Positions 1-6,950 of a stretch of 61,922 bases of DNA are shown one piece after another. Numbering within the stretch: position 1 is the first letter of the stretch; every line of letters begins with the position of its first letter. The notes beneath the pieces are model-generated. The model was not told the origin of the DNA. It was given only the letters and a program-made list of their open reading frames with translations, and searched no databases. This stretch comes from a virus. The translations under genes and the position numbers were made by a program. The stretch is from the IMG/VR virus record IMGVR_UViG_3300044673_000157, positions 1 through 61,922 of that record; one strand, written 5' to 3'.

Positions 1-134
1 GCCCTGGTAAACAGATATGATTATTGCCAATAACAATAATCAGATGTATACATACCGGCACCGCTATGTTGTTTATGATTTCTGGATCAAGAAGACGGCC
101 AAGGAATTGATGGATTATGGCGTCCAGGAATCAG
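1..134. repeat. terminal overlap of circular contig (copy 1)
   Basis: Bases 1-134 match 61789-61922 except at position 8, which is T here and G at 61796. This is the usual sign of a circular or circularly permuted phage genome assembled to a linear contig. The overlap lies inside the portal gene. At position 8 the T turns a Glu codon (GAA) into a TAA stop, so the copy at the right end is the more credible one. Confidence 0.93.
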
Positions 135-520
135 AATTGGACATGGAAGATCCCAACCGTATGTACACGGCCAATATCATGGTTACGAATGGCCAGGTGA
201 TCCGCGCAGTGGTGAGCGAGTTCCATCAGGAGCGCCTGCCTGTTTACATTGCCCATTGCCGGAAGAATGTCCATTCCGTGTGGGGCACTGGTTTCGCGGA
301 GATGATGTTCGATTCTCAGGCCGCCGGGTCTGCGTGTGAGCGTGCGGCGAACGACACAATGGCCAGTATCGCCAGGCCCCAGACCGTGGTGGACATGAGT
401 CGGGTCAAGATGGGCACAGACTCATGTAAGCCGCATCCGGGGAAGATCTGGTATGTGAATAATTCGGTAGGCGGGGCGGTCAAGCCTGTCGATATCTTCT
501 ATCCGCCCAATATCAATTAG
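17..520 (+). CDS. portal protein, middle part (continues from 60974; frame breaks near 518)
   Basis: This is the middle of the portal gene that starts at 60974, continuing across the circular join. The reading frame is the same once 61789 is set equal to 1. The frame ends at a TAG at 518-520, but the adjacent frame carries on at once with a plausible protein (open through 519, continuing to 1565). Skipping one base near 518 would give a single protein of about 792 residues. The break is either a one-base assembly error close to the contig end or a real frameshift. The listed ATG at 17 is not the true start. Confidence 0.85.
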   Translation: MIIANNNNQMYTYRHRYVVYDFWIKKTAKELMDYGVQESELDMEDPNRMYTANIMVTNGQVIRAVVSEFHQERLPVYIAHCRKNVHSVWGTGFAEMMFDSQAAGSACERAANDTMASIARPQTVVDMSRVKMGTDSCKPHPGKIWYVNNSVGGAVKPVDIFYPPNIN

Positions 521-587
521 AGAGATTCTGGACCGAGAAGAGTCTCTTAAGGCGTGGTCCGATGAGCAGACCGGCATCCCCCGGTTC

Positions 588-1565
588 TTGTCGGGTATCG
601 GTGGGGCCGGTGCGCATAATCGCACCCTGGGTGGGGCCGAACTTCAGTGGAATAACGCAAACAATCCGTTCAAGACTGTTGTCCAGAACATCGAGAATTA
701 TATCCTTATCCCCGCAATCGATAAGGTCGTTGATTTTTACATGACCTATCAGTACACCGAAGAGATTGATGCTGATTACAAGATCACGAGCTCGGCGCTT
801 CAGGGCCTGGTGGCCAAGCAGGCTCGCGTGCAGAGCATCATGGAGCTCATGAAGGCAGTCGGTAACAATGAATACTGGCAGTCACGCTTCAACGATAAGC
901 GTATTGGCGAGATCCTCGAGGACGCGTTCTCGCTGGCTGGAGAGCAGATCTTCCTGAACGACGTGGACGCTGATGCCAAGATGAAGCGCCTCCAGGATGC
1001 CAAGGCCCAGACCCCGCCCCAGATGAAGCCCGAGATTCCGCTGCGCGACGCGAAGCTGAAGATCCTGGCCGAAACGGATAAGGGCACGGCCCTTTACCCG
1101 GTTGTCATGGAAGAGGCCATGGAAGAACTCGGCATGATCGAGGGTCGCCCCGCCACGGCCGCTGCGTTGAACTTGATGCGGGAAGAGGCCTTGACAGCCC
1201 ATCGTCAGTTTGTATCCCCATCCGATTCTTCTGCGCTCTCCGCGGACGTCAACCCAGATGGGTCTGGTCACGACCTCCCAGACGGCAAGACGGTTCAGGG
1301 GCCGAACCCACAGTCTGGCCCGGCATGGACTCCAGGCCAGCCAGGGCAAATTCCGCCCGCGGGCCTTAGCGAAGTTCAACAGAAGATGGCCGATCCCAAT
1401 ATCGTTCAGGCTCCCCTCCCGCTTGGTGTCCAGTCGCTTGGCACACCCAAGGCCGAGTCTCTGGTCCAGCACCCAGAGCGCTATTCTGCCTCAATCCCGC
1501 CAGGGCATTCTACTAATCCGGCCGATGTCGGCGGGTCGGGCTTGCCATCTGTTGGAGGTCAATAA
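588..1565 (+). CDS. portal protein, C-terminal part
   Basis: C-terminal part of the portal (head-tail connector), the dodecameric ring through which DNA enters and leaves the head. The frame is open from about 519 and codes through 588 without a stop, so 588 (a TTG codon) is only a formal start. It includes a helical stretch (positions 780-1180) and ends in a Pro/Gly/Ser-rich tail, common in podovirus portals. It follows the large terminase and precedes scaffold and capsid, the standard order. No new start site is visible, which supports one frameshifted gene. Confidence 0.85.
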   Translation: MSGIGGAGAHNRTLGGAELQWNNANNPFKTVVQNIENYILIPAIDKVVDFYMTYQYTEEIDADYKITSSALQGLVAKQARVQSIMELMKAVGNNEYWQSRFNDKRIGEILEDAFSLAGEQIFLNDVDADAKMKRLQDAKAQTPPQMKPEIPLRDAKLKILAETDKGTALYPVVMEEAMEELGMIEGRPATAAALNLMREEALTAHRQFVSPSDSSALSADVNPDGSGHDLPDGKTVQGPNPQSGPAWTPGQPGQIPPAGLSEVQQKMADPNIVQAPLPLGVQSLGTPKAESLVQHPERYSASIPPGHSTNPADVGGSGLPSVGGQ

Positions 1566-1765
1566 TGACTAGAGACCGCGACGAGGTAATGACGCGGATG
1601 TCCATGCTTATGGGCTCGTCCGAGGAGATTATCTCCGACTATGCTGATGTTATGATTTCCCAGCTACACGACTCTCTCGAGCGGTCTTCGGATTTTGGGG
1701 AGATTAGGTTTATCCAGGGCCAGATCGCTGGCATCAGGGATTTCTGCACGGTAGTTAAGGAATAA
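1565..1765 (+). CDS. hypothetical protein, 66 aa
   Basis: Small acidic protein starting in a TAATG overlap with the portal stop, so it is probably translationally coupled. The sequence looks mostly helical (repeated Met, Ser, Glu, Asp and Leu) with no recognisable motif. Its position between portal and scaffold suggests a head-assembly or accessory role, but this is inference from context only. Confidence 0.7.
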   Translation: MTRDRDEVMTRMSMLMGSSEEIISDYADVMISQLHDSLERSSDFGEIRFIQGQIAGIRDFCTVVKE

Positions 1766-1766
1766 C

Positions 1767-1796
1767 TTGACATACAGTGCAGCATGTAACCAATAT
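1767..1796 (+). promoter_or_regulatory. sigma70-like promoter upstream of scaffold and capsid genes
   Basis: A perfect TTGACA at 1767-1772 is followed after 18 bases by CAATAT (1791-1796). It lies in the only gap between the portal-side genes and the scaffold/capsid genes, so it would raise expression of the head genes. The -10 box is imperfect. Confidence 0.5.
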
Positions 1797-1812
1797 AACC
1801 ATGGAGGAACAC

Positions 1813-2748
1813 ATGAAGAAAACCCGCGCAGAGCGTGACGCCGAGCGTCTTAAGGAACTCGAGGCCGAGCAGGGCCGTATCGATAGTGGGGATATCTCTA
1901 TCGATGAGGTGAATATCGATCATATCGATGATTCCGCCGCCGGAGAACCTGAGCCGGAGCCATTCATCCCGGAGCCGGCACCCGAGCCGAGGGGCATTGA
2001 TGTCAGCGCCCTGGAGCATGAGATTGCCAACCTGAAGCGGACGGTGAGCCATTACGAGCAGGAACTCAATCCGGCGCAGAAGCGGGCCCAGCAGTTGGAG
2101 CGCGAGGTCGAGGAGCTTCGGGCCCGCTTGGCCGAGCAGCCCCGTCAGGCTGAAGGCCCGACTGATTACGGCCTCTCTGAAGATGAGCAGGAATTCGATA
2201 CCGTGAAGAGCATCGCCGAGAAGGTATCTCGGGTCCAGGCTGATACCGTGTCCAAGAAGCTGCTGGCCGAGATTGAGAATCTAAAGAAGAAGGTTAGCGC
2301 TTTCGAGTCTGTTACCGAGCAGGCGGCCATCGACACCCAGATCTCTAAGCATCGAAGCGAACTCAGCAGGGCGCTTGATGGCGACAACCCGGATGTCCTA
2401 TTTTCGCACCCAAAAATTGCAGCCTGGGCCGACACGCAGTCTGAAGAAGAATCTCTTGCACTTCGCAACCCATTAGCGTATAGTCCAAAGTTCGTAGCGG
2501 GTGTACTTACCCGCTTTAAGGCCGAAGTATTGAAGGGGCAGGCCAAACGTGAGCCGTCCCATGGAGACCTGGCAGTCCCGAGCCGAATCGCACCAGATGT
2601 TGTTCAGCGTAGGGATGGTGGTGATGGGGTAGACCCAGCATTTAATCCGGCCACATTCCAGAAGGACGTCAACAAGCTCATCTCTGACGGTAAAACCGCT
2701 GAGGCCGAAAAGCTGATTGCTGTTGCCGAACGTGCCATGAGCGCCTAG
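1813..2748 (+). CDS. capsid scaffolding protein
   Basis: Predicted internal scaffold (311 aa) that guides procapsid assembly and then leaves the head. It is highly charged and Glu-rich, with a Pro/Glu-rich segment near residues 45-70 and a long coiled coil near residues 75-115, followed by another helical region. The fold, size and place just before the capsid genes are typical of podovirus scaffolds. The ATG at 1813 was chosen because GGAGG stands 5 bases upstream. An earlier in-frame ATG at 1801 overlaps that ribosome-binding site. Confidence 0.8.
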   Translation: MKKTRAERDAERLKELEAEQGRIDSGDISIDEVNIDHIDDSAAGEPEPEPFIPEPAPEPRGIDVSALEHEIANLKRTVSHYEQELNPAQKRAQQLEREVEELRARLAEQPRQAEGPTDYGLSEDEQEFDTVKSIAEKVSRVQADTVSKKLLAEIENLKKKVSAFESVTEQAAIDTQISKHRSELSRALDGDNPDVLFSHPKIAAWADTQSEEESLALRNPLAYSPKFVAGVLTRFKAEVLKGQAKREPSHGDLAVPSRIAPDVVQRRDGGDGVDPAFNPATFQKDVNKLISDGKTAEAEKLIAVAERAMSA

Positions 2749-2777
2749 CAACCCATCATCCGTAAGGAGGCCATCCC

Positions 2778-3302
2778 ATGGCTGTTGTTTATCCCGTAGC
2801 GCCTACTACCGTCACGCTGGCTAATGCCGCCGTTGGTAGCATTATGCGCGACTATCGCGACTCTGGTTACACCCAGGGCACCTCGATTGTCCGCGATATC
2901 AATCCTGTCAAGCAGTCCGTCGACATCGATGTCGTGCGGCGTAAGTTTGACTTCAAGACCGCCAAGTTCGTGGACGCCTCCCTGGCTGCCGCGACCCCCG
3001 CGACGACCGATACTGTCCAGCTTATCCCTGTGGATGCCAGCACCTCTATCCTCGGTGGGTCGCTTCGTGTGATCCGCGCCGCGTCTGCCGGCGGCAGTGC
3101 CACCGCCACCGTCAAGGTTGGCGCCACGGCCATCTCGGCCGCCGTTGATCTTCTGACCACGGGCACGACTGTCGTCGCCACCTCCACGCCACTTATCGTG
3201 GCCGCGAATGATACGGTCGATCTGCTTCTCACCGGTACGACTTCGCCCGTGTTTGATGCGCTGGTCGAACTTGTCCTCAACACCCAGCCCAATCGCGGTT
3301 AA
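2778..3302 (+). CDS. putative head decoration / capsid accessory protein
   Basis: A 174-residue protein rich in Ala, Thr and Val, with alternating hydrophobic residues that suggest beta structure. AAGGAGG precedes the ATG. It sits between scaffold and major capsid protein and is probably strongly expressed, so a head decoration or cement role is likely. No family motif was recognised, and a minor capsid role is possible. Confidence 0.6.
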   Translation: MAVVYPVAPTTVTLANAAVGSIMRDYRDSGYTQGTSIVRDINPVKQSVDIDVVRRKFDFKTAKFVDASLAAATPATTDTVQLIPVDASTSILGGSLRVIRAASAGGSATATVKVGATAISAAVDLLTTGTTVVATSTPLIVAANDTVDLLLTGTTSPVFDALVELVLNTQPNRG

Positions 3303-3314
3303 GGAGACTAAACC

Positions 3315-4217
3315 ATGGCCGTTTCTCGCGTAACTGCTAACCTTGCCAATCGGCTCTTCATCCCTCAGCTTTATAGTCAGAAGCTCCAGGTGAAGTTTTA
3401 CGCCGGCTCCGTCGTGCCCAACATCGTGAACTACGAGTGGGAAGGCGAAATCCGTTCCGTTGGCGACAAGATCAATATCCGCCAGCTGCCCGACCTGATC
3501 GTAGCTCCCTGGAGCGTTAACGATGACATCAACTTCCAGGAACTGGAAGATGGTCAGATCCAGCTCACCATCGATTACGCGTACTATGCTGCGTATAAGA
3601 TGGACTACGTTGATTTCCACCAGATGGACATCAACCTCAAGGAGCGCCTCATGGACGAACTCAACAACCGCATGCGGTTGCAGGTTGAGAATACCGTCCT
3701 GGGTACGGCTTATGCCAGCGCCTATCAGCAGGTTGATACCACCAACAATGCTGCCGCCACCACTTACTTTGTGATGGCGAACAACAACGCCACTGGCTGG
3801 ATCCTGCGCAATGACCGTCTGCTTACCGAGCAGAACGTGCCCCTCGAGAACCGTTGGTTCTTGCTGAGCCCGTCCATGAAGGAGCAGGCGATTCAGCAGG
3901 CCGTGCTGTACAACTATGCCACTGGTGATGCGGCTAAGGCCCCTGTCCGCACTGGCTTGGTTGGCCCCATGGGTAACTTCAGCCTGTACGAATCCACCCT
4001 GCTGTCCGGCGGGTCCGGCGCTACTGTCGCCACCTCCATCAATTCGATGGCCGGTCATCGTAGCGCGATCAGCTTCGCCTCTCAGTTCACTGAGTTCGAG
4101 TCTGATATCGTGCTCCAGAATACGTTCGGCAAGGGCACCCGCTCTCTCATGGTGTTCGGTTTCGGCACCACGAAGAAGGAAGCCCTGATTTACGACAAGG
4201 TTGCCTTCGCCGCCTAG
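3315..4217 (+). CDS. major capsid protein
   Basis: A 300-residue protein with the look of a P22 gp5 / N4 gp56-type HK97-fold coat. It has an N-terminal segment ending in a GDKINIRQLP-like motif near residues 50-60, a long helix with charged residues near 95-125, and a C-terminal beta-rich domain. It follows scaffold and decoration genes and is followed directly by a strong hairpin, as often seen after capsid genes. Start chosen at 3315 after AAGGAG. Confidence 0.85.
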   Translation: MAVSRVTANLANRLFIPQLYSQKLQVKFYAGSVVPNIVNYEWEGEIRSVGDKINIRQLPDLIVAPWSVNDDINFQELEDGQIQLTIDYAYYAAYKMDYVDFHQMDINLKERLMDELNNRMRLQVENTVLGTAYASAYQQVDTTNNAAATTYFVMANNNATGWILRNDRLLTEQNVPLENRWFLLSPSMKEQAIQQAVLYNYATGDAAKAPVRTGLVGPMGNFSLYESTLLSGGSGATVATSINSMAGHRSAISFASQFTEFESDIVLQNTFGKGTRSLMVFGFGTTKKEALIYDKVAFAA

Positions 4218-4229
4218 TCTCGCTTTACG

Positions 4230-4260
4230 ACCCCCGGCGGGATGGTCCTGCCGGGGGTTT
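4230..4260 (+). terminator. stem-loop terminator after capsid gene
   Basis: A 13-bp GC-rich stem (4230-4242 with 4246-4258, one mismatch) with a TGG loop is followed by only a short T run. It lies 12 bases after the capsid stop. It probably acts as a partial terminator or mRNA 3' stabiliser, keeping capsid mRNA more abundant than the downstream message. Confidence 0.65.
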
Positions 4261-4282
4261 ACTATAATGTATGGAGGAACAT

Positions 4283-4726
4283 ATGCAGAAGATGTCCAAG
4301 GGTTCTATTGACGCGGACCGCCGCATCATGGCCAAGTCGCGTGTTTGCCAGCGTATTGTTAGCCTCGAGCCGGGCCCGGATGGCAAGGTCAAAGAGTTCG
4401 AGCGCGGCATGTTTAATGACCGGCAGTGGCATTCGCTGTTTGTCTATTGCTGGTCCCACAAGGAAGATTTCGACTTCGAGTACAAGGCTGGAGCGTCCGC
4501 TAACCCCAAGGCCCTCACTGAGTCCCAGATGGCTAGGATGGGGCTAGAGGTCGAGGACGATGATCACATCGTTCGTAAGAATAAGGTTTACACCGAGGAT
4601 GAGCTCCGCGGTTCCAGAATCAAGGAGCTGCGTGAAATCTGCACGGCCAAGGGCGTCCCGGATGATGGGGACAAGAAGGCCATGATTGATGCTATCCTCG
4701 AGGTGCAGTCTTTGCTGGAGGACTAG
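4283..4726 (+). CDS. hypothetical protein with SAP/HeH-like C-terminal segment
   Basis: A 147-residue protein. The C-terminal 45 residues (about 100-145) have the pattern of a SAP/HeH helix-extension-helix motif (RIKELREICTAKG), often found near phage structural genes and thought to touch nucleic acid. Start at 4283 is fixed by GGAGG five bases upstream; the upstream in-frame ATG at 4271 is part of that leader. A TATAAT-like box at 4263-4268 precedes it but has no clear -35. Confidence 0.7.
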   Translation: MQKMSKGSIDADRRIMAKSRVCQRIVSLEPGPDGKVKEFERGMFNDRQWHSLFVYCWSHKEDFDFEYKAGASANPKALTESQMARMGLEVEDDDHIVRKNKVYTEDELRGSRIKELREICTAKGVPDDGDKKAMIDAILEVQSLLED

Positions 4727-4729
4727 CTG

Positions 4730-5572
4730 ATGAATATCCGTGACCTGCAAAGCCGAGTGCAATTCATGCGGTCGGACCTCCCAGCGGGGGCGGCTAACTT
4801 GGTTTTGCAGGACGCGGCCCGGTGGGTCGCTCGCAAGAGCGGCGTCGTCAGGCTGAAGAAATACGGGTATGTGAATCCTTCCCAGTATGTCATTGACGTA
4901 GCCACCTTCATGGACGCCGCAAATGGCCAGTTCGAGGTTTTACGTCCAACCCAGATCATGTACCTGCCAGGGCTGTATAAATCGACTACGGCCCTCGGGC
5001 TTTTGACCGCCACCTCACTAACGATTCCGCTCGCGACTGTCGCTACCGCCTACGGATTTTATGTAGCAACGGTCGCCCTGACGGCCACCGATGGTGTCGC
5101 GAGCTATCCCATGAAGGCCGGGGATGTGATCCAGGCGGTGAACCAGAAATGGGTTGTGACCCCATTCTACAAATATAGTGTCGCCAGAGATATCGCCAAG
5201 ATGCGCACTTACCGGGCGAAGGAATCTCCGCTCAACACCACGGGCTATTTGGGCGGCTATGTCGTGGAGAAGGACTCAATCAGTCTTATCCCTGTGCCAA
5301 CGTGTGCAGTGCCCGTGCAGATGGAGTGCAGCATCGTCCCGCTTAAGGAATTCGATTCGGTCGATTTCCCGGTTGAGGCTGAGGACGCCATTATTGCCAT
5401 GGCCAAGGCCCTGCTTTACCAGATCCCCAACAAGGCGGGTGGAGGTGCGGACCTGGGCGCTGCCGGAAGGTTTAACGGGGTGGCCGAGGGCGAGGTCAGC
5501 CTTCTGCGCGCTGTAGCCGAGGGCGGCTACGGCGACTCCGAGATGGCCCCTCCTCCGCATTTTGGCAATTGA
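4730..5572 (+). CDS. putative head-tail / tail protein, 280 aa
   Basis: No family recognised. The protein has mixed helix and beta pattern with a hydrophobic central region (residues 80-125) and a Gly/Pro-rich end. It starts 3 bases after the preceding gene. Location between capsid and an adaptor-like gene suggests a connector or early tail component. Confidence 0.65.
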   Translation: MNIRDLQSRVQFMRSDLPAGAANLVLQDAARWVARKSGVVRLKKYGYVNPSQYVIDVATFMDAANGQFEVLRPTQIMYLPGLYKSTTALGLLTATSLTIPLATVATAYGFYVATVALTATDGVASYPMKAGDVIQAVNQKWVVTPFYKYSVARDIAKMRTYRAKESPLNTTGYLGGYVVEKDSISLIPVPTCAVPVQMECSIVPLKEFDSVDFPVEAEDAIIAMAKALLYQIPNKAGGGADLGAAGRFNGVAEGEVSLLRAVAEGGYGDSEMAPPPHFGN

Positions 5573-5580
5573 GGTGATCC

Positions 5581-6270
5581 ATGGGCAAGACTTTTACCGA
5601 TGTGATGACCCAGGTGCGCGAGCTCATTGGCGACTACCAGTCGACCACCTTCACAGATAAGCAGGTTGGCGAGGCCATCAACTGGGCCCAGGATCTGGTT
5701 ATCCGCATCAAGGGGTTCAAGGTCGCGACACGCCTTTATAACCCGACGACCTATCCCACCGGGAGCCTCCCATCAGACTGGCTTGTCGTGAAGCGCATGC
5801 AGCTCGTGACCAATACGGCCCCGACCTTTGGGGTCGATTCTTCTGATGTGACTGATGTGGTCATCAGGATTCTGGACCCATCTGAGGTCGGTCTCGAGGA
5901 CTCCAATAACGAGAGGTGGCGCTCTGTCCGCCCATCGTATCTACCCCGGCGATGGACGTTGATTGGAGGTCTGTTGTTCTCGATTGTTCCGCCATTGATG
6001 CCAACGGACGGGTCTGGGGCCGGAATGTATGTGAGGCTACATTACATCAAGCGCGCTGTACCTGTTGATTACACGGTGCCTACGAGCCCCGTCGATGCAT
6101 CTATCCCGGACTATTACCAGGAAGCGTTGCGGTATGCTGCGGTCGCTTACCTGCTAGAGAAGGACACGGACCTCAAGTCCCTCCAGCTTAAGGGCGAGAT
6201 GATGAAAGCATTTGACTTCCATCTTGCCGGCGGCGTTGTTAATCTGGCCCAGGGCGAACAGGACGCTTAG
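5581..6270 (+). CDS. putative head-tail adaptor protein
   Basis: A 229-residue protein whose N-terminus (FTDVMTQVRELIGDYQ followed by DKQVGEAINWAQD) resembles phage adaptor proteins that bind under the portal. These have a short helical start, an LPSDW-like motif (residues 60-65) and a C-terminal helical segment ending in a dissociable tail. It overlaps no neighbour, with AGGTG before the ATG. The adaptor assignment rests on pattern and position. Confidence 0.7.
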   Translation: MGKTFTDVMTQVRELIGDYQSTTFTDKQVGEAINWAQDLVIRIKGFKVATRLYNPTTYPTGSLPSDWLVVKRMQLVTNTAPTFGVDSSDVTDVVIRILDPSEVGLEDSNNERWRSVRPSYLPRRWTLIGGLLFSIVPPLMPTDGSGAGMYVRLHYIKRAVPVDYTVPTSPVDASIPDYYQEALRYAAVAYLLEKDTDLKSLQLKGEMMKAFDFHLAGGVVNLAQGEQDA

Positions 6271-6278
6271 GAGATCCC

Positions 6279-6950
6279 ATGGCACTTGTAGGTAACACTT
6301 TCTACCAGGCGTCATCGCTGGACCCCGGCACTGGCTACCCGATGTATTACTGGAACCAGACCAACACGGGCTTAATCTACGTTCGCAATGCCGCAGATAC
6401 CGCATGGATTCTTGTCGGTGACTCTGCGCAGCCCTATCTGGGTCAGCTCAGCACGCAGGGTGGCAACATGAACGGCGCCATTTCGGGCGCGCACGGGCTG
6501 GCCCCGGCAACCGTTAATGACTTCACCAGCAACCTATACAAGGCCGGTCTGGAAGTCGCTACCAAGTCTTACGTAGATACCCAAGACGCGACCCTGAATG
6601 CGGCTATCGGAGCTGGGATTGCTTCTGCTATCGCGTCTGTCCCGGCGCTCAATCTCTCGAGCCGGGTAGCATACGCACGTGACTCGTGGACGTTCACAGG
6701 GACGTCGAGCGGAAATGTTATCCCGCTCCCGTTCTATTCTGATGGGGTTCAGGCTTCCGAGGCCGAGTGTATCTGGGGTGCCTGGTGGGGGAAATTGACG
6801 GCCGGCTACTACGTGTCAGATAACTTGGTCTTGTCCATCACCGAGACGTCGAATCGTGTGTTTGATCTTGTCGCCCAAAAACAAACGTCCATTATCAACT
6901 TTAATGCAACTGTTAATTGGATGATCATCGCTTTTAGGAAGACCACCTAA
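6279..6950 (+). CDS. putative tail protein with fibre-like region
   Basis: A 223-residue protein. Its N-terminus resembles short phage tail/fibre head-binding segments (GTGYPMYYWNQTNTGLIYVRN), and a middle segment (LSTQGGNMNGAISGAHGLA) resembles fibre repeat spacers. The C-terminal part looks beta-rich. The stop overlaps the next ATG (TAATG). It may be a tail appendage linking fibre to tail tube. Confidence 0.6.
   Translation: MALVGNTFYQASSLDPGTGYPMYYWNQTNTGLIYVRNAADTAWILVGDSAQPYLGQLSTQGGNMNGAISGAHGLAPATVNDFTSNLYKAGLEVATKSYVDTQDATLNAAIGAGIASAIASVPALNLSSRVAYARDSWTFTGTSSGNVIPLPFYSDGVQASEAECIWGAWWGKLTAGYYVSDNLVLSITETSNRVFDLVAQKQTSIINFNATVNWMIIAFRKTT

Noticed and set aside
2745-4058. Minus-strand 437-aa reading frame opposite the capsid genes
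   Set aside because: It is the mirror of well-supported plus-strand genes with ribosome-binding sites and phage motifs. Its Gly/His/Arg-rich product looks like an antisense artefact.
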